DNA of 64,000 nucleotides from Thiocapsa sp. (GCF_018399035.1 NZ_CP073760.1:3848001-3912000); one strand, 5' to 3'. Shown: positions 26,111 through 35,380, counted from the stretch's first letter. Notes: generated by a model not told the origin, from the letters alone. A program made the numbers and translations.

Positions 26111-27630
26111 GCGCTCATTCGCTGTGCTGCACCGGCGGCCGGCTCAAGCAGCCCCGCCTCACCCATCTCGCGATACACCGCGGCAATCGCGTCCTCGATC
26201 GGCTCCATTGCGTGCTCGCCGTTCGGCGCAATGCCGGCGGCCTCCAACTGACCCCAAGGCTCGTAGCCGATGCGCGAACAGAGCACGGCCTCGCAGCCAT
26301 CGAGCGCTCGGATGGTCTTGGCCAGGACGGACTCGCCGTCGCCGCAGGTCTCGTCGCCCGAACAATAGAGATCGACCTTGCGGTGACCGATGAAGCGCAC
26401 GTCGTTCGCGCTGGCCTCGTAGACCAGGAACTCGCGGGCGTGGCCGAAATGCTGGTTGATCACGCCGCCGCCGGTGGTCGCCACCGCCATCAACACCGGA
26501 CGGGGCTCCGGGCGTGCAGGCCGGCGGCGGGTCAGAGAGGTGATGGAGACGAAGGTCTCGCTGGACCGGCGACGTTGGGCGGTACGGGCGGATTCGCGAT
26601 TGGCCTCGATCGCGGCATGGACCTCCGCGCGACGGGCCATCGCCGCGGCGTAATCGACCTCCTGCTCCGCGATCTTCTCGAGTGTGAACTCATCCCCGCG
26701 ATCCTCGCCGAGCATGCCGACGGCATCCGCACGGCATTGCCGGCAATGGCGCATCATGGCCATGTCCCCGGCGCAGGCGTCCTGCAGCGCGCTCAGCTCG
26801 TCGTTGGTCGGTCCGCGTTGGCCCATCAACCCGTAGAAGGTGCCGTGCTCGGGCTCGGCGATGAGCGGCATGACGTTGTGCAGGAAGGCGCCCTTGGCCT
26901 TGACGACCCGGCTGACCTCTTTGAGATGCTCGGCGTTCACACCCGGGATCAGCACCGAGTTGACCTTGACCAGGACCCCGCGCGCGACCAGCATTTCCAG
27001 TCCTTTTTGCTGCTGCTCGATCAGGATCTCGGCGGCCTTGCGCCCGGTCACCCGGCGGTTGTTCCAGAAGATCCAGGGATAGATCTTGGCGCCCACGTCC
27101 GGGTCGACGCAGTTGATGGTGATGGTGACGTGCTCGATGTTGTGCTTGCAGATCTCGTCGACCAAACCGGGCAGCGCGAGCCCGTTGGTGGAGACGCAGA
27201 GCTTGATGTCGGGCGCCTTCTCGGAGAGCTGACGGAAGGTCTCCAGGGTGCGCTGCGGATTGGCGAGGGGGTCGCCCGGACCGGCGATGCCGAGCACCGT
27301 CATCTGGGGGATGGCCGCGGCGACGGCGATGACCTTCTTGACCGCCTGATCCGGGGTCAGCACCTCGGAGACAACACCCGGGCGCGACTCGTTGGAGCAG
27401 TCGTACTTGCGATTACAGTAGTGACACTGGATGTTGCAGGCGGGTGCGACGGCCACATGCATCCGCGCATAGTGATGATGCGCATCCTCGGAGAAACAGG
27501 GATGGTTGTTGATCTTGGCGCGGATCGCCTCGGGCAGATGGGCGAGCGTCTCGCCGCCGGCACCGCAGCCGCTCGACGCACAACCGCCGCCGGGCGCACC
27601 CGCGGCATCGGAAATGACCTTCAACTCCAT
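26107..27630 (-). CDS. nifB: NifB, FeMo-cofactor core synthase
   Basis: A 507-residue radical SAM enzyme that fuses two [4Fe-4S] clusters with carbide insertion to make the NifB-co precursor (L-cluster). The radical SAM motif is CNIQCHYC, and GIAGPGDPLANP and VNSVLIPGVN are conserved family segments. The N-terminal Cys-rich GGGCASSGCG and C-terminal residues about 385-500 (NQHFGHAREFLVYE) form the NifX-like domain. The ATG at 27630 with GGAGG 8-12 nt upstream is preferred over the GTG codon immediately before it. It is the first gene of the nif run. Confidence 0.95.
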   Translation of the reverse strand: MELKVISDAAGAPGGGCASSGCGAGGETLAHLPEAIRAKINNHPCFSEDAHHHYARMHVAVAPACNIQCHYCNRKYDCSNESRPGVVSEVLTPDQAVKKVIAVAAAIPQMTVLGIAGPGDPLANPQRTLETFRQLSEKAPDIKLCVSTNGLALPGLVDEICKHNIEHVTITINCVDPDVGAKIYPWIFWNNRRVTGRKAAEILIEQQQKGLEMLVARGVLVKVNSVLIPGVNAEHLKEVSRVVKAKGAFLHNVMPLIAEPEHGTFYGLMGQRGPTNDELSALQDACAGDMAMMRHCRQCRADAVGMLGEDRGDEFTLEKIAEQEVDYAAAMARRAEVHAAIEANRESARTAQRRRSSETFVSITSLTRRRPARPEPRPVLMAVATTGGGVINQHFGHAREFLVYEASANDVRFIGHRKVDLYCSGDETCGDGESVLAKTIRALDGCEAVLCSRIGYEPWGQLEAAGIAPNGEHAMEPIEDAIAAVYREMGEAGLLEPAAGAAQRMSA

Positions 27631-27689
27631 CACGCTGCCTCCGGAGATGGGGCACAGGCCCCGCGAAAAGATGTCTCTGGAGGCACTTC

Positions 27690-27706
27690 AGCAAAGACCG
27701 TGCCCG
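27690..27706 (-). promoter_or_regulatory. Sigma-54 promoter of nifB
   Basis: The minus strand reads GGGCACGGTCTTTGCT, close to the -24/-12 consensus TGGCACG-N4-TTGC, 60-75 bp before the nifB start. The same bases overlap a perfect 8-bp-stem palindrome (AAAGACCG/CGGTCTTT), which could instead be read as a terminator for mtfA; the nearby NifA site favours a promoter. Confidence 0.7.
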
Positions 27707-27767
27707 GTCTTTTCAATGCGTTAACAGACTGAAAAAATTACGGACGATCGCGCTCGAATCAAAAGTC

Positions 27768-27783
27768 TGTCGGGATCACGACA
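27768..27783. promoter_or_regulatory. NifA upstream activator site
   Basis: TGTCGGGATCACGACA fits the NifA site TGT-N10-ACA exactly. It lies about 62 bp upstream of the -24 box, a little closer than usual. With the sigma-54 element it indicates NifA-dependent transcription of the nifB operon. Confidence 0.65.
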
Positions 27784-27830
27784 GCCCCGACACAATCGAC
27801 GTGTGGGATTCGGCTCAACGCCCGACGCGG

Positions 27831-28652
27831 CTAAGGCGCCGGTCGAGCCTTAGCCTCGACGGCGGGGAGTCGCGCCAAAGGGTCTTGCCGGTAAAACAGA
27901 CGCATCTGCTCGTAAACCGCCGGGTATTCGGAATGAACGAGCTCAGGCAGCTCGAAAAAGCCCTCGCTGAGCACGGCGAAGAACTCCGCGGGCGACTCGG
28001 TCGCATAGGGATCGATCGGGGTTTCCTCGTTGGCATCGATCCGTCGACACAGGTCATCGTAGGCGGCGGAAAAGGTCTCGGCCCAAGCCTTCGGAGACAT
28101 GCCGGCGTGCAGCGGCGGACAGCCGTTGGCGGCCCCGTCGCGCATATCGAGCTTGTGCGCCAACTCGTGGATGACGACGTTGTAGCCGTCGCGCTCCATT
28201 CCGGCCTCGACATCCGCCCACGAGAGGATGACGGGGCCTTGCTCCCATGCCTCGCCGCTCTTCGCCTCCTGCTCGGTCCAGACCACACCGTCGTCGCCCA
28301 TGACCTCGCGCTCGGGGACGAACTCCTCGGGATAGACGATGACGGCATACCAGCCGCGGTACCAATCCAGCCCCAGCTCCAGAACGGGAAGACAGGCCTG
28401 CAGAGCAATCGCCAAACGCATCGCATCCGTCAGCTCGAGCCCCTGCGCGGGGTCCAGACGTTTGTCGCGCAGGAAGAGGAGCGCCAGATCGACGAGACGC
28501 CGGACGTCCTCCTCGGCCAGATCCTCGAGCAGCGGGAGGGCGTCGCGGACCCGCGCCAAGTCGTGCGGATCGACCGACGCACGCGCGCGCTCGAGGGCCC
28601 GCTCCTGCCACCATGCGGTTAGGCCGCCCACGGCTGATCCGCCTCCCGACAA
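27831..28652 (-). CDS. mtfA: MtfA-like zinc-dependent peptidase
   Basis: A 273-residue cytoplasmic protein of the MtfA/DUF980 family. The zinc motif is NVVIHELAHKLDM (HExxH) and a second acidic segment ATESPAEFFAVLSEGFFE supplies the third ligand region. In E. coli MtfA binds the Mlc repressor and has aminopeptidase activity. It is upstream of nifB on the same strand but separated by the nif promoter region, so it is probably a separate unit. Confidence 0.88.
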   Translation of the reverse strand: MSGGGSAVGGLTAWWQERALERARASVDPHDLARVRDALPLLEDLAEEDVRRLVDLALLFLRDKRLDPAQGLELTDAMRLAIALQACLPVLELGLDWYRGWYAVIVYPEEFVPEREVMGDDGVVWTEQEAKSGEAWEQGPVILSWADVEAGMERDGYNVVIHELAHKLDMRDGAANGCPPLHAGMSPKAWAETFSAAYDDLCRRIDANEETPIDPYATESPAEFFAVLSEGFFELPELVHSEYPAVYEQMRLFYRQDPLARLPAVEAKARPAP

Positions 28653-28826
28653 GGTCGAGCGCGGCAGGCACCGTAAAATCGGGGCGAATGGCGCAGCGAA
28701 CGGGTCCTATCGCACAAAAGCCCGAGCCCATCGGTGCCTTCGCCGAAAGATTGATGTGCGTCAAGGCGGATCGCACCCCGCGGCCCAAGATGGGCGGATG
28801 AACTTTTCCCCGCGGGGCTCCCGATC

Positions 28827-29477
28827 ATGACGCGAAAGCTGTTGGTCATCGCTATCCTGGTCCTCTTCGGACTTTTGGCATGGCTGTTGTTGTGGACGCC
28901 GACCGGGGTCGATCTCGATCCGGAGGGGCCGCGACACGGCACACTGGATCTGGCCTCGCCGCCGCAAGGCGGGGACTTCGTCCTCGAATCCGTCGACGGC
29001 CCGGTCGCCCTCGCCGATCTGCGCGGCAAGGTGGTTCTGATCTACTTCGGCTATACCTGGTGTCCGGATATCTGTCCGACCAATCTGGTCCTGATCGCGG
29101 GTGCACTCAAGGCGCTGACGCCCGAAGAGCTGGAGCGGGTCCGGGTCCTCTTCGTGAGCGTCGATCCCGAGCGGGACTCGGTCGAGCGGCTCGCCGAGTA
29201 TAGTGGCTATTTTCACCCCGAGATCATCGGCCTGACCGGGACGCCCGAGCAGATCGCCGAGGTCGCCACGCTCTACGGCGCGGCCTACCGGCGTACCGAG
29301 CTGGTCGATTCGGCGATGGGCTATGTCGTCGACCACTCCGCCTACAGTCATCTTGTGGACACGCAAGGCAAGCTCGTGCGCAACCTCGATCACGCCACAC
29401 CCTCCGCGGAGATCGTCGCGGCGATCCGAACACTGCTGGAATCGAGCCCGTCCACCGAGAATCGGTCCGAACCTTAG
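28827..29477 (+). CDS. SCO1/SenC-family copper chaperone
   Basis: A 216-residue membrane-anchored thioredoxin-fold protein. The N-terminal helix (VIAILVLFGLLAWLLLW) is followed by the Cu-binding CPDIC in YTWCPDICPTNL and the distal His in VDHSAYSHLVD. SCO proteins mature the CuA centre of cytochrome oxidase. The next gene is a PCuAC copper chaperone, so the pair forms a copper-delivery unit. Confidence 0.9.
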   Translation: MTRKLLVIAILVLFGLLAWLLLWTPTGVDLDPEGPRHGTLDLASPPQGGDFVLESVDGPVALADLRGKVVLIYFGYTWCPDICPTNLVLIAGALKALTPEELERVRVLFVSVDPERDSVERLAEYSGYFHPEIIGLTGTPEQIAEVATLYGAAYRRTELVDSAMGYVVDHSAYSHLVDTQGKLVRNLDHATPSAEIVAAIRTLLESSPSTENRSEP

Positions 29478-29521
29478 CAAGCCTGAACCCGCAACCCATG
29501 CCGCCTGTTGGAGGACGCATC

Positions 29522-29992
29522 ATGCCCGGATATACATCGCCGCTACTCGCCGCCACCGTCTTCGCCGCTTTGTCCCTCTCCGCTTCCTTCTCCGCTCTGG
29601 GCGCGGAGGTCGCGATCGGCGATCCCTACGCTCGGGCGGTGCCGCCCGGGCAGCCGAACAGCGCCGTCTTCATGTCTCTCGAGAACCAAACCGGGGACAG
29701 CCAGGCGCTGGTCGGTGCCGAAAGCGCGGCCTCGGAGATCGTCGAGCTGCACACCCATGTCGAAGAAGGCGGGATGATGCGCATGCGCCGGATCGAGAAG
29801 ATCGAGGTTCCCGCGGGAGAGACCGTCACCCTTAAGCCGGGTGGCCTGCACGTCATGCTCATCGGCCTCAAACAACCGCTGGAGCCCGGCGACGCGGTCG
29901 ACCTCGCATTGATCTTCGAAGACGGCTCGCGCATACCCGTGCAGGCGCCGGTGCGCCGCATCGAGGTGCAGATGCAGCACATGAACCATTGA
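29522..29992 (+). CDS. PCu(A)C periplasmic copper chaperone
   Basis: A 156-residue secreted protein with a signal peptide (cleavage near LGA/EVAIG). It carries the PCuAC metal motif: ELHTHVEEGGMMRM and then GGLHVMLIGL about 20 residues later. It hands Cu(I) to SCO or to the CuA/CuB sites of oxidases. The start at 29522 is set by GGAGG; the frame is open to 29498. C-terminal His/Met residues (QMQHMNH) may add copper binding. Confidence 0.9.
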   Translation: MPGYTSPLLAATVFAALSLSASFSALGAEVAIGDPYARAVPPGQPNSAVFMSLENQTGDSQALVGAESAASEIVELHTHVEEGGMMRMRRIEKIEVPAGETVTLKPGGLHVMLIGLKQPLEPGDAVDLALIFEDGSRIPVQAPVRRIEVQMQHMNH

Positions 29993-30194
29993 GGCCGGAT
30001 GGGCGCCGGAAGACAGGAGCGCCACGGGAGCGGCGAGAACCGATCCGTCATCGCCGCCCAAGCGTTGTCGTCGTCAGTACGCCCATGGGCAAACGATCCG
30101 GATCACGGCGCCGGAGGACGGAATTATTCTTCTCCCTGCCTGTCTTCGAGCAGGTGAGACGGCGTCATCTCGGCGGATACGTGACTCCGCTGGT

Positions 30195-30224
30195 TTGACC
30201 CATATGCGGATGTTCTGATATACA
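30195..30224 (+). promoter_or_regulatory. Sigma-70 promoter upstream of cytochrome c4
   Basis: TTGACC and TATACA are separated by 18 bp, giving a good -35/-10 pair. The expected start is about 75 nt before the cytochrome c4 ATG. The rest of the 318-bp gap after the PCuAC gene shows nothing further. Confidence 0.55.
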
Positions 30225-30310
30225 TTCGTGGATTTTCTCGCCCCCCGACCAGGCCGTCGATCCGCGCAAGGCGTCGCGGCCATGAATCACGACCCGATTA
30301 GGCATCCTCC

Positions 30311-30955
30311 ATGGTTAAGAATTGGCTGATAACAATTACGGTGGCAACGGCATTGGCGAGCGGCGCGGTACACGCGTCCGAAGGGAAGCTCGCCGCTGCC
30401 CCTCAGGTCGGAGACCCGCAAGCCGGCGAGGAGAAGGCCAACGGCTTATGCGTCGCCTGCCACGGTCCGCAGGGCAACAGTCTCGTGCCGATCTGGCCCA
30501 AGCTGGCCGGTCAGCACCCGGAATACATCGTGAAGCAGTTGATGGACTTCAAGGCCGGTCGTCGCGCCAACGAGCAAATGACTCCGATGGCCATGCCGTT
30601 GACCGATCAAGAGGTTCTGGATCTCGCCGCCTACTACGCGACGCAGCCCAAGGCCCCGGGGACGGCGGATCCCGAGTTGGCGAGCAAGGGCGAATCCCTC
30701 TACCGCTGGGGCAATCCCGAGAACGGCGTCCCCGCGTGCAGCGGTTGTCACGGTCCGGCGGGGCAAGGCCAATCGCTCGCCAAGTTCCCGCGGGTTTCGG
30801 CCCAGCACGCGGACTATACGAAGCAGACCCTCGAGCACTTCCGCGGTGCATTGCGTGCCAACGATCCCAACGGGATGATGCGCGGCGCTGCAGCGCGGTT
30901 GAGCGATCAGGAGATCGCTGCGGTGGCTCAGTACATCCAAGGGTTGAGCAAGTAA
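30311..30955 (+). CDS. Cytochrome c4 (di-haem)
   Basis: A 214-residue secreted protein with a signal peptide ending VHA/SEG. Two haem sites, CVACH and CSGCH, lie in two homologous halves, each with a downstream Met ligand region (MTPMAMPL; NGMMRG). Cytochrome c4 carries electrons to oxidases in the periplasm, which fits the neighbouring copper chaperones for oxidase assembly. Confidence 0.92.
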   Translation: MVKNWLITITVATALASGAVHASEGKLAAAPQVGDPQAGEEKANGLCVACHGPQGNSLVPIWPKLAGQHPEYIVKQLMDFKAGRRANEQMTPMAMPLTDQEVLDLAAYYATQPKAPGTADPELASKGESLYRWGNPENGVPACSGCHGPAGQGQSLAKFPRVSAQHADYTKQTLEHFRGALRANDPNGMMRGAAARLSDQEIAAVAQYIQGLSK

Positions 30956-31049
30956 GTCGCGCGCGGCAACCGGGACGGCTCACGGAGGAGTCGTTTCCGA
31001 ACCGTCGCGTGACGCATCCCGTCCGCCGGATAGCCTTCGTTTTCGGAGA

Positions 31050-32033
31050 TTGGTCATCGGAGCACTGGACTCACGGCCGACCGAGCCCGGCTTGATCGAA
31101 GCCGAAGAAGGCGAGCGCGCGGCGGTCGCGGCCGGGCAGAGGAAGCGAGCCGGATCGGCAAACCGTGTCGATCCCGTCGATGTCGTGCCCGGACATGCAC
31201 AGCATCAAACCGTCTCCAGGGCTTCCTCGCACTCGACCGACGCACGGCGACTCAAGCTGCTGAGCTTCAATGTCCAGGCCGGGATCTACTCGCGCAGCTA
31301 CAGCGACTATTTCACCAACAGCTGGAAGCACATCCTCCCTCACCCCGAGCGACTGGCCAATCTCACCCGCATCGCCCAGCTGCTGCATCAGTTCGACTTG
31401 GTTGGTCTCCAAGAGGTCGACGCCGGCTCGCTGCGCAGCGCCTATATCGATCAGATCCAGTATCTGGCTCGCCACGGCGCCTTTCCGCACTGGTACAGGC
31501 AGGTCAACCGCAACCTCGGCCCCTTCGCACAGCACAGCAACGGGCTTCTCAGCCGCCTGCATCCGCAGCGAATCACCGAGCACAAGCTCCCCGGCCTCCC
31601 GGGGCGGGGCGCCGTCGTCGCGGAGCTGGGGCTTTCGGACCACGAGACCCTTGCCGTGGCGATCGTCCATCTGGCCCTCGGATGGCGCGCACGGCGGCGT
31701 CAGCTCGACTACCTGATCGCACTGTCCGAGCAACACCCGTATCTCGTGATCATGGGCGACTTCAACTGCGGGTGCGACTCGAAAGGGTTACGGGCCATGG
31801 TCAAGAAGGCCGAGATGCGTGGTCTGGATTGCGAGCTCAAGACCTTCCCGAGCTGGAGCCCGAAGCACAATCTGGATCACATCCTGGTCTCTCGGCCGCT
31901 GCGCGTGATCGCCGCCCGCGTGGTCGATTACGCCTTATCGGATCATCTGCCGATCAGCATGACGATCGAGTTGCCCGATGGCGTCTCCTTCTCGGCAGGC
32001 GCGGACGGGCCGAATCCGGAATCGGCGCGCTGA
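31050..32033 (+). CDS. Endonuclease/exonuclease/phosphatase-fold hydrolase
   Basis: A Mg-dependent EEP-fold protein of up to 327 residues. Motifs are LLSFNVQAG, VGLQEVDAGS, VIMGDFNCGC and YALSDHLPISM. The fold covers nucleases, phosphodiesterases and sphingomyelinases; no signal peptide is evident. The start is uncertain: a TTG at 31050 follows GGAG closely, while homology begins near codon 68, so a later GTG is possible. Confidence 0.75.
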   Translation: MVIGALDSRPTEPGLIEAEEGERAAVAAGQRKRAGSANRVDPVDVVPGHAQHQTVSRASSHSTDARRLKLLSFNVQAGIYSRSYSDYFTNSWKHILPHPERLANLTRIAQLLHQFDLVGLQEVDAGSLRSAYIDQIQYLARHGAFPHWYRQVNRNLGPFAQHSNGLLSRLHPQRITEHKLPGLPGRGAVVAELGLSDHETLAVAIVHLALGWRARRRQLDYLIALSEQHPYLVIMGDFNCGCDSKGLRAMVKKAEMRGLDCELKTFPSWSPKHNLDHILVSRPLRVIAARVVDYALSDHLPISMTIELPDGVSFSAGADGPNPESAR

Positions 32034-32120
32034 ACCCGACGCATTGAACCGGACGAGCCGGGCTTCCCCGCGTCGCCGATCACTTCACAGCTTCACTGGA
32101 CCAATCACTGGCCCGCTCAC

Positions 32121-32207
32121 TTAAACTGCGCCGGCTCCAAAGGTCGTCAAGTCTGCCGGGGTCGATCCCATCCAAAAACATCGCATACCGCACCGGGCGC
32201 GGTTTAA
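32121..32207. repeat. TTAAACCGCG repeat, module B only
   Basis: An 87-bp copy of module B (TTAAACTGCG to CGCGGTTTAA) with the internal stretch CCATCCAAAAACATCGCATA shared with 18231-18424. Its right end supplies the stop codon of the minus-strand gene at 32204. Confidence 0.85.
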
Positions 32208-32830
32208 TCCTGCACGTAAAAATAGCGCCACGCACAGCCGCTCTCGCGCTCGAGCAGGTCGATCAAGGCGTCTGTCGGCACCGCCTCGCCCGGAAAGATC
32301 TCCTCGACCTGGATGACGAGGCGCGCAAACCCGCCCTGCTGCTTCCAATCCCAAGACCACATCGGACGGCACTCACCGCAACTCGGGCAAACCACGGCTG
32401 AATCCTGCCGATCCGATCCGGGCGTCCTCGCCGATTGCTCGAATTGCGCGACGCGCAGCGGCCAATCGCTCAAGCGAGCACGGCAACCGGGACAACGCGG
32501 TGCGCGCGTATTGCGGCCGTGACACCCGCGCGGAGAGGCCGAAGCCGGCGGGACCACGACGTGACAAAAGGGGCCGCCGGTCTGCGGCTCGCTCGCGATC
32601 ACGACCGCGCAGCCGACGAAGGCAAGCAGCTCGGAAAATTCGGGACCGACACGATAGGCGCATTCGCGATCCGGGATGCGCTCCGCGATGAACCCCGCCT
32701 CGGACAGGATGCGAACAAGCCGATCCCGATCCGGACAACGCTCGGCATCGCGGGGCGCAAGGATCAGACGGCCCGCGTGATTGGACGGCTTCGCGAGACC
32801 CTCTATGCCTCCGCGCTCCTTGTGTGTCAT
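32204..32830 (-). CDS. Hypothetical protein with zinc-ribbon cysteines
   Basis: A 208-residue protein I do not recognise. The start MTHKERGG is supported by AAAGG. The middle and C-terminal parts have CxxC pairs (CHGRNTRAPRCPGC and VVCPSCGEC), suggesting one zinc ribbon. No membrane segments. The N-terminal half (LAPRDAERCPDRDRLVRIL, VIASEPQTGGPF) looks like a small alpha/beta domain. No operon partner. Confidence 0.6.
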   Translation of the reverse strand: MTHKERGGIEGLAKPSNHAGRLILAPRDAERCPDRDRLVRILSEAGFIAERIPDRECAYRVGPEFSELLAFVGCAVVIASEPQTGGPFCHVVVPPASASPRGCHGRNTRAPRCPGCRARLSDWPLRVAQFEQSARTPGSDRQDSAVVCPSCGECRPMWSWDWKQQGGFARLVIQVEEIFPGEAVPTDALIDLLERESGCAWRYFYVQD

Positions 32831-32925
32831 TACCTTTGGTCCACGAACCGCGTCCACCAGGAATACTGCGGCGTCCGGAGCCGGTCGCCATCGAGTGAAA
32901 CAGGACGGCTCACTCGGAAAGCCGC

Positions 32926-35025
32926 TCAGATGTCGTCGGTGGAGTGATGGAAATCGTAGCTCAACTCGCTGCTCGGCATCTGGACCGAGTTGCCTTGAAT
33001 ATAGTCGGGCCGACAATTCCAGACCCGCGCGATCGTGGCCGGGTCTTCGATGCCGGCCGCGATGACGGATGCGCCATGCGTCCTGATCTGCTGTACCACT
33101 TGGAGCAGCTCGGCCGGGTCGGCGTTGATGAGGGTCGCGAAAGAGAGCTTGGCGAGGGCGACCGGCAGGTCCGCGAGCAGCTCCAGATCCGCTGCGTTGC
33201 CCGTGACGTTGGCGACGCAGACCTGAATCCCGTACTTGCGCAAGACCTCGACAAGCGGTTTGGTCGTGTCCAGGTGCGCTCGAACGTCGTGCATCTGGAA
33301 CTGAAGCAAGGGGCGGCGCCGGATCAGGTTGCGCCGGACCATCTGATCGCGAAACCAGGGGAGCCATGCTTCCGCCGCGACCGACCCGACGGTCTGATGG
33401 ATCAAGAGTCGCAGCTTCGGATGCGACTTGCGCTCCGCGTCCATGACATCGAGCGCGTGCGCCAACACCCAACGATCGATTCTCGGCATCAACCCGCTGC
33501 GCTCGGCCACGGGCAGAAAATCGGCGGCGGGAACGTGCTCGCCGTCGAGCGTACGAAGCCGAAGCTGCACCTCGTAGAGCTCGCCGACGTTCGCCCCGAG
33601 CGAGACGATCGGCTGAAACATCAACAACAGACCGTCCTGATTGACGGCCGTGTCGATCAACTGCTTGAGCAATCGCTCGTAATCCGAGCCGCGATCGGGT
33701 GCGATGACCGGAGTCCAGACCCGCACCCGATTGCCGCCCGCCTGACGCGCCCGCGCCACGGTGGTGCGGCTGCGCGAGACCATCGTGATGGCGTCGTCCG
33801 CAGGGGGCGTGAAGAGCCCGATTCCGATCGTCACGGTGAGCGCGAGGCGCTTGTTCTCGGCCCGAAGCTTGGTGGCGCCGAAGGTCCGCAGAAGCTGCTC
33901 TGCGAACCCCTCCAACGCCTCGCGCGTCGCCCGTCGCGCGATCACCGCAAAGGTGAAGTCATCCAGGCGCGCTGCACACTCCTGCGGGGCGAGCTGGTCG
34001 ACGAGCTTCTCCTCGAGCTGGCGCAACAGCCGCTCCATGCCGTCGACACCCACTGCCTTGGAGATGTCCTGAAAACGATCGAGCTCGATCAGTACAAGAC
34101 CGACCCCGGGCGAGGGGTCTTCTCGGTCGTGCACCACGCGATCGAGACCGCGCAGAAACGCCTCCTTCGACAGCACGCCTTGGACAACATCGCTGCGCTC
34201 GTCCCCGATGCGGCGCTCCTTGAGTAAGCGCGACATCCGGATGCGATGCTCGATCGCGCCGATGAGCTGCTCGCGCTGGATCGGCTTGGCGATAAAGCTG
34301 TCGCCGCCGACCCGCAACGCCTCCAGCTGCTTGTCCGGGTCGGTCTCGGCGGAGAGAAAAATAATGGGCGTGTCGAAATACTCGCCGTGGTCCCGGATGA
34401 TCGCCGTCAGCTCGGTACCGCTCGCATCCGGCATGTAGAGATCCATCAGGACCAGATCCGGCTGGACATCGGCCATCTTCCGGAGGATCTCGAGCGGTTG
34501 GTCGACGATGTGCGGCTCCATACCCGACTTGCTCAGCAGCAACGCGATGTATTTGGCCTGCAGCGGGTCGTCTTCGACCACCAGGATCCGGGGTTGGCTA
34601 CCGTTAGCCGGACCGCTCAGCTCGACGAGACGCTTCGCCAGGTCGGACACGGCAACCGGGGTCGGAAAAAAGCCGCGCGCACCGGCACGCATCACCTGGA
34701 GCCGCGTCTCGATGTTCCCGCCGTCGGCGATGCAGACCACCTCGGGCTTGGTGGTGCCGGTTCCCTCGAGGGCTCCCGGCAGAGCCCCCGTCAGGCGCGC
34801 GATCAAATCGGATGGGCCGGTACCGGACGAGACGTAGCGCAGATCGAGGATCAGCATCCGAGGCCGCGTCCGCTCGAGCGCGGCTTCGAGCGCGCCGAGC
34901 TCCCCGAAGGCATCGAGCTGCAACCCGGCTGGCTGAATCAAGCGTGCAAGCCCGGTCAGTAGCGTCGAGTCATCGCCGAGGTAGAAGATCCTGTTTTCGG
35001 AAGTCGCGAAACGTGCATCGTTCAT
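32926..35025 (-). CDS. Response regulator with degenerate GGDEF and EAL domains (FimX-like layout)
   Basis: A 699-residue cytoplasmic protein. Residues about 10-135 are a receiver-like domain, 145-265 a true receiver (PDLVLMDLYMPD with phospho-Asp, SAETD, FIAKPI), about 300-450 a GGDEF-like domain in which the signature is ARLDDFTFA, and about 460-690 an EAL-like domain in which EAL is EVQLR and most metal ligands are missing. It is therefore probably a c-di-GMP effector rather than an enzyme, as known for FimX in type IV pilus control. Start ATG 35025; upstream GAGG is distant. Confidence 0.82.
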   Translation of the reverse strand: MNDARFATSENRIFYLGDDSTLLTGLARLIQPAGLQLDAFGELGALEAALERTRPRMLILDLRYVSSGTGPSDLIARLTGALPGALEGTGTTKPEVVCIADGGNIETRLQVMRAGARGFFPTPVAVSDLAKRLVELSGPANGSQPRILVVEDDPLQAKYIALLLSKSGMEPHIVDQPLEILRKMADVQPDLVLMDLYMPDASGTELTAIIRDHGEYFDTPIIFLSAETDPDKQLEALRVGGDSFIAKPIQREQLIGAIEHRIRMSRLLKERRIGDERSDVVQGVLSKEAFLRGLDRVVHDREDPSPGVGLVLIELDRFQDISKAVGVDGMERLLRQLEEKLVDQLAPQECAARLDDFTFAVIARRATREALEGFAEQLLRTFGATKLRAENKRLALTVTIGIGLFTPPADDAITMVSRSRTTVARARQAGGNRVRVWTPVIAPDRGSDYERLLKQLIDTAVNQDGLLLMFQPIVSLGANVGELYEVQLRLRTLDGEHVPAADFLPVAERSGLMPRIDRWVLAHALDVMDAERKSHPKLRLLIHQTVGSVAAEAWLPWFRDQMVRRNLIRRRPLLQFQMHDVRAHLDTTKPLVEVLRKYGIQVCVANVTGNAADLELLADLPVALAKLSFATLINADPAELLQVVQQIRTHGASVIAAGIEDPATIARVWNCRPDYIQGNSVQMPSSELSYDFHHSTDDI

Positions 35026-35294
35026 GAGCGAAAGCGCCTCGGTGGGGCGTCGAGAGATCCTGTCTGCCGTTGCCTGGTCCGACACCGTCACGCGAGCAGA
35101 CTCCCTTGAGACCGACTTCAGGATCGGCAGCCCGAGCCCAAAGGTCAAGCCTAAAGCCTGCCCGCGGCGTACCCTCGGTGCGATCGGGTTGAAATCCCGG
35201 CGGCCTTTCGTTAGTTTCTCGCGACATGCTGCTGGGGGTGTCCGGTAGGCGTGACCGAATCCGACCGAAAGGCCTGTCGATCGACCGGCGCCAT

Positions 35295-35380
35295 ACGGTT
35301 AAGTGATGTAGTCACGCGACGGGCTGAGAAAGACCCTTCGAACCTGATCCGGATCATGCCGGCGCAGGAAAGCAGGCGAC
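35295..35380 (+). promoter_or_regulatory. TPP riboswitch (THI element)
   Basis: The conserved core is plain: GGGCTGAGAAAGACCC, then GAACCTGATCCGGATCATGC and GCCGGCGCAGGAAAGC. This matches the thiamine pyrophosphate aptamer. It precedes thiC by about 290 nt, so TPP should repress thiC. The stretch from 35381 to the thiC SD presumably holds the expression platform; no clear terminator hairpin was identified. Confidence 0.93.

Noticed and set aside
27680..27712. Intrinsic terminator of mtfA
   Set aside because: The hairpin is not followed by a U-run on the minus strand, while a sigma-54 consensus and a NifA site fit; kept as a promoter with noted ambiguity.
25972..27732. Long plus-strand open frame (about 586 codons) opposite nifB
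   Set aside because: It is antisense to the strongly supported nifB frame; the Asp/His/Gly/Arg-rich translation is typical of high-GC shadow frames.
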